This document shows, piece after piece, positions 6,572 through 13,902 of a stretch of 16,717 nucleotides of DNA. Position numbers and translations under genes: made by a program. Position 1 is the stretch's first letter; every line of letters starts with the position of its first letter. Origin of the DNA: Chitinophaga pinensis (GTDB taxonomy: Bacteria; Bacteroidota; Bacteroidia; NS11-12g; UBA9320); the NCBI GenBank assembly GCA_945890595.1, contig CAMDCQ010000031.1:1-16717 (forward strand). The letters are read 5' to 3'. The notes beneath the pieces are model-generated. The model saw only the letters and a list, made by a program, of their open reading frames with translations, ran no database searches and had not been told where the DNA came from.

Positions 6572-7807
6572 TTGATTAAACTCATAGAAACAGACATTGT
6601 TATAATAGGCGCAGGCCCCGCAGGTTGCAGTGCCTCACTTTACCTTGCACAATTTGGAATACCCCACGTGGTGGTAGAAAAGGAAGTGTACCCCAGAGAT
6701 AAAATATGCGGTGACGCCATAAGCGGGAAAGTGGTAAGCCAGCTAAAAAAATTAAATCCAGCTTGGCTAGATGAGTTAAAACTCGATAAACAAGGTTTTA
6801 TACCAAGTTGGGGGGTTGTTTTTTCGGCTCCAGACGGAAATGAAGTGGCTATTCCTTTTAAGCATAAACCCCACGAAGCCGAGCACAGCCCAGGATTTGT
6901 AACCAAGCGATTGGATTTTGATTATTGGTTATTTCAAAAATTAGATAGAGAGTATGCAACGGTGCTGGAAGGTACGGAAGTGAAGGACGTTATTATTGAT
7001 GAAACCGGCGTTTCCGTTATTTCAGAAACTACAGAAATAAGAGCGAAGTTGCTAATAAGTGCTGAGGGTACACGAGCACTCGTGGCCAAAAAGTATGGAG
7101 GTTACAAGCTGGAGCATCAGCACCATTCGGCAGGACTAAGAGCCTACTATGACGGAGTTACAGGTCTTCACCAAGACGGTTTTATAGAGTTACACTTTGT
7201 CAAAGAAAGTTTGCCAGGCTATTTGTGGATTTTCCCATTACCTAATGGTCAAGCCAACGTAGGAATCGGCATGCTGAGCAAATATGTGAGCAAGAAAAAA
7301 GTAAATCTCAAAAAACTAATGCTTGAAGTACTCGAGAGTGATAAATTTAAAGACCGCTTTAAAGATGCAAAGCTTCAAGGGAAAATACACGGCTGGGGAC
7401 TTCCACTGGGTAGCAAAAAAAAGCGTCCCATAAGTGGTAATAGATTTATGCTGATAGGTGACTCAGGCTCACTCATAGATCCGTTTACGGGAGAAGGCAT
7501 AGGTAATGCCATGTTTAGTGGTAAATGGGCTGCCGAACAAGCTCGAGAATCTTTGGCTGCTAATGATTTCAGCGCCAATGAATTACATAAATACGATTTA
7601 ACCGTTTACCAAAAAATAGGAGGGGAGCTGCAAGTAAGTGCTTGGATGCAAAAGTTAATTATATTTCCTTGGTTATTTAATTGGATGATTGGTAAAATTA
7701 AGCGTAATAAGGAACTCAGAGAGACGATTACCTTTATGTTTGACGATGTAGACTTGCGTAAGAAGTTTACCAATCCTATGTTTTACTTGCGTGTTTTATT
7801 CAAGTAA
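6572..7807 (+). CDS. Geranylgeranyl reductase family FAD-dependent oxidoreductase
   Basis: This 411-residue flavoprotein starts with the FAD-binding Rossmann motif IIGAGPAG (residues 11-18) and an acidic residue at the end of strand two (VVVEKE, E36). The CGD of DKICGD (43-48) is family-typical. YLWIFP at 217-222, followed by eight residues and GIG (231-233), fits the substrate-pocket signature YxWxFPx7-8GxG of archaeal geranylgeranyl reductases. GDSGSLIDPFTGEGIG from residue 296 is the second FAD motif. Members reduce isoprenoid double bonds (archaeal lipids, chlorophyll side chain, quinone tails); related flavoproteins act in pigment pathways. The substrate here cannot be read from the sequence. 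The C-terminal part is basic with a hydrophobic, Trp-rich helix (about 360-376), suggesting membrane contact. The start is TTG at 6572: upstream in-frame codons contain no ATG before a stop, and the Rossmann motif sits at the right distance. Confidence 0.85.
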   Translation: MIKLIETDIVIIGAGPAGCSASLYLAQFGIPHVVVEKEVYPRDKICGDAISGKVVSQLKKLNPAWLDELKLDKQGFIPSWGVVFSAPDGNEVAIPFKHKPHEAEHSPGFVTKRLDFDYWLFQKLDREYATVLEGTEVKDVIIDETGVSVISETTEIRAKLLISAEGTRALVAKKYGGYKLEHQHHSAGLRAYYDGVTGLHQDGFIELHFVKESLPGYLWIFPLPNGQANVGIGMLSKYVSKKKVNLKKLMLEVLESDKFKDRFKDAKLQGKIHGWGLPLGSKKKRPISGNRFMLIGDSGSLIDPFTGEGIGNAMFSGKWAAEQARESLAANDFSANELHKYDLTVYQKIGGELQVSAWMQKLIIFPWLFNWMIGKIKRNKELRETITFMFDDVDLRKKFTNPMFYLRVLFK

Positions 7808-7827
7808 TGGAATAAAATACAATCTCC

Positions 7828-8223
7828 TTATAACTGGTTAATTACAGACAAAGGGCCTCCGCAGTACACACCGTGGCAGTTTTTACATGCTTGTATGCTG
7901 GCGTCGTAGTAAAATTGTTGTGAATCTCTACGCTCTATCCCTTTAAGTGCGTTGGTGTAAGCCGGTGTCATGGCTTTAAATGCTGCTTCCAAATGTTCTC
8001 CGCGGGTGGCAGTTTGTTTTTCTAGGGTATAAAAATGCGGTGGTATTTCTTGAATGGTGTCGCCTGCAGCAAGCGTAGCTTTAGCTTCTTTGCTCCAAAT
8101 TACCATTTCACGCATCATGGCACTTAATTCAGATGCATCGTACATATCTGCTTTTTCGGCGTTATTTCCTTGTCCACAGGCTATAATAGTGAGTACAAAT
8201 GCCGAAAAAATGATCCATTTCAT
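7828..8223 (-). CDS. Lipoprotein c-type cytochrome with C-terminal CxxCH
   Basis: The 131-residue product has a lipoprotein signal (MKWIIFSAFVLTIIAC, lipidated C16), so it is anchored in the envelope facing the periplasm. The mature part is mostly helical. A single haem-binding motif, CKNCH, lies at residues 113-117 near the C-terminus, followed by another Cys at 121. A helical protein with the CxxCH close to its end resembles class II cytochromes (c' and c556 type). The second haem ligand is not certain: several Met residues lie in the first helix (MMREM, about 36-40). The role is probably electron transfer or small-molecule sensing. It is the last gene of the minus-strand cluster, about 21 bases after the DUF4920 gene, and convergent with the reductase gene. 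Confidence 0.75.
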   Translation of the reverse strand: MKWIIFSAFVLTIIACGQGNNAEKADMYDASELSAMMREMVIWSKEAKATLAAGDTIQEIPPHFYTLEKQTATRGEHLEAAFKAMTPAYTNALKGIERRDSQQFYYDASIQACKNCHGVYCGGPLSVINQL

Positions 8224-8244
8224 ATCCTATGTCTTGGTTGCGAA

Positions 8245-8721
8245 TTAGTCAATAATCACACCTTCCGCAGTGAAAGTAAGTTCTATTTTAGGCGCGTTAA
8301 TAGCTGCTATTTCTTCCTTTGTTGCTTCTGCATCTTTCGCATATTCTAATTGATCTTTCACCGAAACAGTATCCAAATAGGCCCAACCCTTTAGTGTTGC
8401 AGGATGCTCAGCGCTGTTTTTAGGTACGAAAAAACTATACTCTTTAAATTTTACAAACATCTCATTACCTGCTATATCCATATTCATCCAACATCCTTTA
8501 GCTTGACAAGCTGATTTGATATTACCGCTAACGGTTACATAGATAGAATCTTTTCCAGCTAATGAGTCCATCATTTCTTGCCCTGTAAGTGCACCTTCTG
8601 CATTCCAAGTACTATCGCCGTATCGTCCAGCAACGGTTTCTTGTGATTCTTCAGATGGAGTTGCGGTGTTACATGCAATGAACGAAGCGGCGATGATAAT
8701 AAGGAAACTAATTTTTTTCAT
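8245..8721 (-). CDS. DUF4920-type lipoprotein
   Basis: This 158-residue protein begins with a lipoprotein signal peptide ending in SFIAC (lipidated C17) and a short Ser/Glu/Thr linker. The rest matches the DUF4920 pattern: a YVTVSGNIKSAC strand, then CQAKGCWMNM with C72, C77, W78 and M79, a hydrophobic strand (EMFVKFKEYSFFVP), the AEHPATLKGWAYLD block, and a C-terminal strand LTFTAEGVII. The function of DUF4920 is not established. The paired Cys with an adjacent Met could bind a metal such as copper, which is inference. The start is ATG at 8721, one base after the stop of the ATPase gene, so the two are almost certainly co-transcribed and perhaps translationally coupled. Confidence 0.75.
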   Translation of the reverse strand: MKKISFLIIIAASFIACNTATPSEESQETVAGRYGDSTWNAEGALTGQEMMDSLAGKDSIYVTVSGNIKSACQAKGCWMNMDIAGNEMFVKFKEYSFFVPKNSAEHPATLKGWAYLDTVSVKDQLEYAKDAEATKEEIAAINAPKIELTFTAEGVIID

Positions 8722-8722
8722 G

Positions 8723-9334
8723 TTAACGATTGATTATGGGTTTATAGGAGTGCAAATGTATTTGTTCTGTGCAGAATTTATATTCACTAATTTGATTAGA
8801 AGCGATAATGATTAATTGATGTTGACAATAGGTTTCTATCATATCTTGATACCATTTCGTGTTAACCTCGTCAAAATTGGTGCACGGCTCATCCAGCAGT
8901 AGGGCGGGTGCTTCGGTAAAAATAGCCAACGAAAGCTTTATCTTATTTTTGAGTCCCGAAGAAAGTTCGCCGTATGTTTTGGACAAAAAAGGACTGAGAT
9001 TAGCTTCACTATATTGTGTTTCGAGGCTTATCTTGGGTTGTTTGAATTGAAAATGAAGTTCAAATAATTCTTTAACCGTAAAGTCATCCAATAAATGCAT
9101 TTCCGGACTACAAAAACTAAAGATATTTTCTGTGCCTGTGTCTATAGAGTACTGTGTTTGACCTTTAGTAGGAGATATTGCTCCGCCTATAATTTTGAGT
9201 AGGGTGCTTTTACCCGAAGAATTAGAACCTAAGATTACATATCGGTTATTTTCTTCAAACGTAAAGTTGAAGTCCTTAAAAAGAACTTCTTGAAGGTATC
9301 GTTTAGCGATATCAGTGCACGTAATGCGAAGCAT
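8723..9334 (-). CDS. Small ABC transporter ATP-binding protein
   Basis: The 203-residue product is a single ABC nucleotide-binding domain. Walker A is GSNSSGKST (36-44), the signature is LSSGLKNK (124-131) and Walker B is ALLLDEP (144-150) followed by the D-loop piece NFD. Two usual features look changed: the Q-loop position around SFCSPEMH (73-80) lacks an evident Gln, and the switch position reads IIIASN (175-180) with Asn in place of the usual His. The catalytic Glu (E149) is present. Size and layout recall CcmA of the haem exporter, but I would not name it so without a partner. No membrane subunit is encoded nearby. It starts with ATG at 9334, overlapping the lpxA stop by one base (TAATG), so it belongs to the lipid A operon. 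Confidence 0.8.
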   Translation of the reverse strand: MLRITCTDIAKRYLQEVLFKDFNFTFEENNRYVILGSNSSGKSTLLKIIGGAISPTKGQTQYSIDTGTENIFSFCSPEMHLLDDFTVKELFELHFQFKQPKISLETQYSEANLSPFLSKTYGELSSGLKNKIKLSLAIFTEAPALLLDEPCTNFDEVNTKWYQDMIETYCQHQLIIIASNQISEYKFCTEQIHLHSYKPIINR

Positions 9335-10116
9335 TATCTAGACATGTAGCCTTTCATAACCCCACGGTCGGAAGCACGAATAAAACTGATTATCTCATCT
9401 CGTTCTTGCGTCGCAGGCATTTCTGTTTCTATTTTAACCAGCGCTTTTGCATTATTCATGCCTCGTAAGAATAGGTTTCTATAAATCTCTTGTATCTCAC
9501 CAATCTTCTCAGCACTGTAACCACGTCTTCGGAGCCCCACACTGTTAACACCTTCATAACTGAGGGGTTCTCGAGCAGCTTTTGTATAAGGAGGCACGTC
9601 TTTTCGCACCAAGCTACCTCCACTTATCATGACATGAGGGCCAATGTTAACAAACTGATGCACAGCGACTAATCCACTTAATATAGCAAAATCAGCGATG
9701 GTCACTTCACCTGCTATTTGAGTTCCATTACCAATGATTACATTATTACCTAATACAGTGTCATGCGCAATGTGAGAATACGCCATAAGTAGACAATTTT
9801 TCCCGATAATGGTTTTTCCCTTAGCTGCCGTTCCTCTATTAATAGTTACGCACTCCCGAATAGTGGTATTGTCACCAATTTCTACGGTAGTTTCTTCACC
9901 GTTAAATTTCAGATCTTGAGGAATAGCAGAAATCACTGCACCTGGAAATATTTTACAATTTTTACCAATGCGCGCACCTTCCATAATGGTTACATTAGAA
10001 CCTATCCAAGTTCCTTCGCCTATTTCTACATTTTTATGTATGGTAACAAATGGCTCAATTACCACATTGTCTGCCAGTTTAGCTCCGGGGTTTACATATG
10101 CTAAAGGTTGAATCAT
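9334..10116 (-). CDS. lpxA: LpxA, UDP-N-acetylglucosamine O-acyltransferase
   Basis: LpxA moves a 3-hydroxyacyl chain from ACP to the 3-OH of UDP-GlcNAc, the first step of lipid A synthesis in the cytoplasm. The 260 residues begin with left-handed beta-helix hexapeptide repeats (NVEIGEGTWIGSNVTI and similar) to about residue 185. The conserved core MAYSHIAHD places the catalytic His at H118. VHQFVNIGPHVMISGGS and the NSVGLRRRG motif follow, then a helical C-terminal tail. Length is normal for the family. The start is ATG at 10116, one base after the lpxC-fabZ stop. Its stop overlaps the ATPase start. Acyl-chain length is set by residues I cannot judge from sequence alone. Confidence 0.95.
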   Translation of the reverse strand: MIQPLAYVNPGAKLADNVVIEPFVTIHKNVEIGEGTWIGSNVTIMEGARIGKNCKIFPGAVISAIPQDLKFNGEETTVEIGDNTTIRECVTINRGTAAKGKTIIGKNCLLMAYSHIAHDTVLGNNVIIGNGTQIAGEVTIADFAILSGLVAVHQFVNIGPHVMISGGSLVRKDVPPYTKAAREPLSYEGVNSVGLRRRGYSAEKIGEIQEIYRNLFLRGMNNAKALVKIETEMPATQERDEIISFIRASDRGVMKGYMSR

Positions 10117-10117
10117 C

Positions 10118-11521
10118 TTATTTATTTTCTACAATTTGAGCCATCATATTAGCTTCACATACAAGTCTATTACCTACAAATGCTTCTCCTTTCATCATAC
10201 AAAGACCACGTCTTACGGGAGAAGTTAGTGCCATTCGAATAACGAGGGTATCACCGGGTACTACTTTATCTTTAAACTTGGCGTTTTCTATTTTAACAAA
10301 ATAAGTGCTCCATTTTTCTGGGTTTTCTTTATATGCCAAAACCAATACACCACCTGCTTGTGCCATCGCCTCTAGTTGTAGGACACCTGGCATGAGCGGC
10401 TCTCCTGGAAAATGACCTTGAAAAAAATACTGGTCGCCGGTTATATTTTTTACCGCGATGACTTCATTTTCGGTAAGACGAATTACCCTGTCTACTAATA
10501 AAAAGGGGTGTCTGTGTGGCAAAATATCAGCTAGTTGCTGATAGTTATATAATGGAGGTATATTGGGGTCATAAAAAGGAACATTGTTGTCCAATTTACT
10601 TGCTTTTTTGGAAGCTAAATATGCTTTCTTTATTTTCTTTGCAAATTCTACATTGGCAGCATGACCTGGTCTCGCAGCTAGTATTTGTGCCTTTAAAGGT
10701 ACTCCTGCTAAAGCTAAGTCTCCAATAATATCCAGCAGTTTATGTCTTGCAGGTTCGTTTTGAAAACGTAACTCAACGTTATCTAAAATTCCTTCTTTCT
10801 TAACTTCTATAGAATCTTTATTGAAAAGCTTGGCTAAATTAGCCATTTCACTTTCCTCAATAACACGGTCAACTATAACAATAGCGTTATTTAAGTCTCC
10901 ACCTTTAATCAAATTATTCTTTACCAGTGCTTCTAATTCATGTAGGAAACAAAATGTACGGCAACTGGCTATTTCATCTTTGAAATCATTAAGATTCGTA
11001 ATGCTCGCATGTTGACTACCCAACACAGGCGAGTTATAGTCTACCATAACGGTAAGTCTATAATCATTGGCGGGCAATGCCATCATTTCTACACCTTTTC
11101 CGTCTGCATAATTGATGCGGTTAGGGATTTCGAAATATTCTCTTTCTTTCTTTTGGGTTTCTATGCCGGTGGCTAGCAATAAATCTATAAATGGCTTGCT
11201 GCTTCCATCCATAATTGGTGTTTCCGGAGCATTCAGTTTAATAAGACAATTGTCTATTTCTAAACCTGCCAACGCTGCCAATACGTGTTCTACGGTGTTG
11301 ATTCGCGCACCGTTATCTTCGATAGTGGTACCTCTTGAAGTGTCTACAACTAGGTCACAATCTGCCTTCACTTTTGGCTCTCCTGGTAAGTCTATGCGTT
11401 GAAAAACGTATCCGTGGTCTTCAGGGGCGGGCTCGAAGGTAAGCGTGACGGTATTACCCGTATGCAGCCCGACGCCAGAAATGCTAACTGCTTCTTTTAT
11501 AGTGGTTTGAAAAATTTCCAT
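10118..11521 (-). CDS. lpxC-fabZ: Fused LpxC deacetylase / FabZ 3-hydroxyacyl-ACP dehydratase
   Basis: Residues 1 to about 305 are LpxC, the zinc deacetylase that commits UDP-3-acyl-GlcNAc to lipid A synthesis. The zinc ligands are H79 (in NTVEHVLAAL) and the HKLLD motif giving H260 and D264, with the general-acid candidate H287 in RPGHAAN. Residues about 322-467 are FabZ, with LPHRHPFLLVDRV, catalytic H370 in QGHFPGEP and E384 in LQLEAMAQAGG; the 14-residue spacing matches known FabZ enzymes. FabZ dehydrates 3-hydroxyacyl-ACP, so it competes with LpxA for the same acyl-ACP pool. Both active sites are intact. The fusion is a known Bacteroidota arrangement. The ATG at 11521 lies three bases after the lpxD stop. 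Confidence 0.95.
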   Translation of the reverse strand: MEIFQTTIKEAVSISGVGLHTGNTVTLTFEPAPEDHGYVFQRIDLPGEPKVKADCDLVVDTSRGTTIEDNGARINTVEHVLAALAGLEIDNCLIKLNAPETPIMDGSSKPFIDLLLATGIETQKKEREYFEIPNRINYADGKGVEMMALPANDYRLTVMVDYNSPVLGSQHASITNLNDFKDEIASCRTFCFLHELEALVKNNLIKGGDLNNAIVIVDRVIEESEMANLAKLFNKDSIEVKKEGILDNVELRFQNEPARHKLLDIIGDLALAGVPLKAQILAARPGHAANVEFAKKIKKAYLASKKASKLDNNVPFYDPNIPPLYNYQQLADILPHRHPFLLVDRVIRLTENEVIAVKNITGDQYFFQGHFPGEPLMPGVLQLEAMAQAGGVLVLAYKENPEKWSTYFVKIENAKFKDKVVPGDTLVIRMALTSPVRRGLCMMKGEAFVGNRLVCEANMMAQIVENK

Positions 11522-11524
11522 TCC

Positions 11525-12553
11525 TTATTTATCCGATTTTAATTGTTGTTCTAATTCTCTAACGCGTTGCTCTAATTTGGGTAAGTTTCGCCACATTACT
11601 CGTGACTTCATTTCCTCTTTGAATGATTGGTGTGGAGATCCCGTATAGACACCATTTGGTTCTGTAATATCTTTATTAATACCTGCTTGTCCACCCAATT
11701 GAGTGCCATTAGCTACGGTAATATGTCCAACTACGCCTGCTTGTCCAGCAAAAACACAGTTAGATCCAATTTTTGTACTACCAGCAACAAACACGCCACC
11801 TGCTAGTACGGTATTTTCACCTATTTCAACTCCGTGTGCAATCTGCACGAGATTGTCTATTCGGCATCCGTTTCCAATACGAGTACTTCCCATATTGGCT
11901 CTATCAATGGAAGTGTTACTTCCTATCTCTACGTTATTCCCAATAATTACATTTCCAATCTGTGGTATTTTTATATAGGTACCGTCGGGTAATGGAGCGT
12001 GACCAAATCCGTCGGCGCCAATTACTGTTCCCGAGTGTATGAGACAATCATCACCAATAACAGTTTGATAATAAATGGATACATTGGAACGTATGGTTGT
12101 ATTGCGGCCAATTATAGAGTCTTCGTAAATACAGGTGTTAGCCATCACTTTAGAGTTATCTCCTATAACTACACCAGTACCAATGTAGGCATGTGAACCA
12201 ATGTGGCAATTCGCTCCAATTTTAGCAGAGGGTTCGATAACTGCGGTGGGATGAATTCCTTGATTGGGATCCTTGTAATCAAAATATTGGATAAGAATAG
12301 TACAAAAAGCTACGTACGGATGCGAACATCGTATGACGGTTAAGCCTTCAGGTATGTGTTGAATGGTGTCGTCTAGCAAAACAATTCCGGCATCTGTTGT
12401 TTTTAGATAATGGATGTATTTCTTATTGGAAAGAAAGCATAAACTATCTGAGGAGGAATCCTCAATTTTAGAAACCTTGGTAATTCTAGCGTTAGGATTA
12501 CCCTCTACCGTGCCGTTTACAATTGTTGCTATTTCTGCTGCTGTAAGTTTCAA
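11525..12553 (-). CDS. lpxD: LpxD, UDP-3-O-acylglucosamine N-acyltransferase
   Basis: LpxD adds the second 3-hydroxyacyl chain to the amine left by LpxC, the third step of lipid A synthesis. The 342 residues comprise an N-terminal uridine-binding domain (1 to about 100, including FLSNKKYIHYL), a long left-handed beta-helix of hexapeptide repeats (about 100-310, with GADGFGHAPLPDG at 179-191) and a charged C-terminal helix (EQRVRELEQQLK). The catalytic His is H240 in NLVQIAHGVEIG. The start is TTG at 12553: MKLTAAEIATIV aligns with the usual N-terminus and no nearby ATG does. It follows the HD phosphohydrolase gene by 17 bases and precedes lpxC-fabZ by three, so all are probably one transcript. 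Confidence 0.95.
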   Translation of the reverse strand: MKLTAAEIATIVNGTVEGNPNARITKVSKIEDSSSDSLCFLSNKKYIHYLKTTDAGIVLLDDTIQHIPEGLTVIRCSHPYVAFCTILIQYFDYKDPNQGIHPTAVIEPSAKIGANCHIGSHAYIGTGVVIGDNSKVMANTCIYEDSIIGRNTTIRSNVSIYYQTVIGDDCLIHSGTVIGADGFGHAPLPDGTYIKIPQIGNVIIGNNVEIGSNTSIDRANMGSTRIGNGCRIDNLVQIAHGVEIGENTVLAGGVFVAGSTKIGSNCVFAGQAGVVGHITVANGTQLGGQAGINKDITEPNGVYTGSPHQSFKEEMKSRVMWRNLPKLEQRVRELEQQLKSDK

Positions 12554-12570
12554 TAGACCGCAAAATTAAC

Positions 12571-13785
12571 TTATTTTAAAGAGGTTATAAAATATTTAAT
12601 ATGGGGTTTATTCACTTGCGAAAGGTTGTAAATCTCTGAAGTCTCAGATAGTTCTTTTAACCCGCCTTCTTTCATTCCAATTTTAAGACTATCGCCATCG
12701 GCAGAGTAGGTATTATTACTCAGTTTACCCGTAACTACAAAATAATCAGCCTCTTCTAATGTGATACCCAGTTTAGTGGCAACGTAGCTTTTTTGCTGGG
12801 CTACTTCTTCGAGTGTAATGGCTTCATCTGCTACTGCTATTTTGAATAGGTTACGATTAATGATCATCTTGCATAGTTCACTTAAGGTTTTATCCTCCGC
12901 ATATTGCCATACTTTGATAGCACTTATGATTTCATTATCGTCCAGATTACAAAAATTCTCCATTACATCAGCACGTTGTAAGTCTTCCGTCCTAAAATTA
13001 TTAGTCAAGAAAAAGGACAAAAATGGGCTCGCAAATAACTGAACATCCTTACTTATAAGGTATTTAGCTCGTCTTAAAATGCTGAGCAACATGGTATCGG
13101 CAGCGATTGAAGTTTTGTGCAGATATACTTGCCAGTACATAAATCGACGTGCCATCAAAAATTTTTCGACTGAATAAATACCCTTTTGATCCACAATGAG
13201 ATGATTATCTCGGACGTTGAGCATTTGAATAATACGTTCAATCCCTACGGTTCCTTCCGATACTCCGGTATAAAAACTGTCTCTACGTAAATAATCTAAA
13301 CGGTCCATATCCAATTGACTGCTAACCAATTGATGAAAAAACTTTCTGGGATACCGGTCTTCAAAGATCTCAATAGCAAGATCCAATTTGCCTTCCATTT
13401 TTACATTAATCTGTTGCATAAGTGCACTAGAAATATGCTCATGATGCACATCCGTAAGAATACTGTGCTCCAAACTATGTGAAAATGGTCCATGTCCAAT
13501 ATCGTGTAAAAGAATGGCTAATAACGCGCCAATTTCTTCTTCGACCGAGATTTCAATTCCTTTACCGCGTAGATTTTTAAGCGCCATGTCCATCAGGTGC
13601 ATAGCGCCTATAACATGTTGAAAACGAGTATGCAATGCTCCGGGATACACCAAATGAGTTAGCCCTAATTGTTTAATTCTGCGTAAACGTTGGAACTCTG
13701 GTAGCTGGATACAATCAAAAACGATGTCGTGATGAATGGTTATAAAACCATAAATAGGATCGTTTATTATTTTCTTTTTGTTCAA
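12571..13785 (-). CDS. HD-domain phosphohydrolase of the SAMHD1/COG1078 type
   Basis: The predicted 404-residue protein carries the metal-binding set of HD hydrolases: H57 in RFQHVIGAMHL, the HD pair H94-D95 in LLHDIGHGPFSH, and the distal Asp in SQLDMDRLDYLRRDS (about D159). This arrangement matches dNTP triphosphohydrolase-like proteins of COG1078. The substrate, dNTP or another nucleotide, is not proven. I place the start at TTG 13785, because MNKKKIINDPIYGFI is the usual N-terminus. The frame stays open to an ATG at 13959, but that lies inside porX on the other strand and the extra 58 residues are low-complexity and unlike the family. The C-terminal part (about 260-404) is helical and variable, as usual. 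First gene of the lipid A cluster, a common neighbour in Bacteroidota. Confidence 0.88.
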   Translation of the reverse strand: MNKKKIINDPIYGFITIHHDIVFDCIQLPEFQRLRRIKQLGLTHLVYPGALHTRFQHVIGAMHLMDMALKNLRGKGIEISVEEEIGALLAILLHDIGHGPFSHSLEHSILTDVHHEHISSALMQQINVKMEGKLDLAIEIFEDRYPRKFFHQLVSSQLDMDRLDYLRRDSFYTGVSEGTVGIERIIQMLNVRDNHLIVDQKGIYSVEKFLMARRFMYWQVYLHKTSIAADTMLLSILRRAKYLISKDVQLFASPFLSFFLTNNFRTEDLQRADVMENFCNLDDNEIISAIKVWQYAEDKTLSELCKMIINRNLFKIAVADEAITLEEVAQQKSYVATKLGITLEEADYFVVTGKLSNNTYSADGDSLKIGMKEGGLKELSETSEIYNLSQVNKPHIKYFITSLK

Positions 13786-13829
13786 AGTGTAATAAATTAT
13801 TGTTTTAAGAGTTGAATTATTACTTGCTT

Positions 13830-13867
13830 TGCAAGGTATAACAAATGTCCTTGCATTTCTGCAAAGG
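13830..13867. promoter_or_regulatory. Two mutually exclusive hairpins between the HD gene and porX
   Basis: TGCAAGG (13830-13836) pairs perfectly with CCTTGCA (13849-13855) over a 12-base loop. The same CCTTGCA can pair with TGCAAAGG (13860-13867) over a four-base loop with a one-base bulge. Only one pairing can form at a time. The region lies between divergent genes and probably contains both promoters: on the minus strand TACCTTGC (13838-13831) is close to the TAnnTTTG element. It may be protein-binding half-sites or an alternating leader structure. Confidence 0.4.
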
Positions 13868-13902
13868 TTACCTAATAAAATGATAAAATACGAAAACCAA
13901 TT

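Noticed and set aside
7808..7827. Terminator between the converging reductase and cytochrome genes
   Set aside because: The 20-base gap and its flanks show no stem with a T-tract on either strand.
8723..9334. Naming the small ATPase CcmA because a cytochrome c gene is nearby
   Set aside because: Size fits, but no CcmB/CcmC partner is present in the window and the Q- and H-loop positions differ, so a gene name is not justified.
10516..12196. Several plus-strand frames opposite lpxC-fabZ and lpxD
   Set aside because: They mirror intact enzymes with complete active sites, have no domain of their own, and reflect strand-complement codon structure of hexapeptide repeats.
9336..12553. Repeated hexapeptide-like DNA in lpxA and lpxD considered as a repeat array or CRISPR
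   Set aside because: The periodicity is 18 bases of degenerate coding sequence from the beta-helix fold, without conserved direct repeats or spacers.
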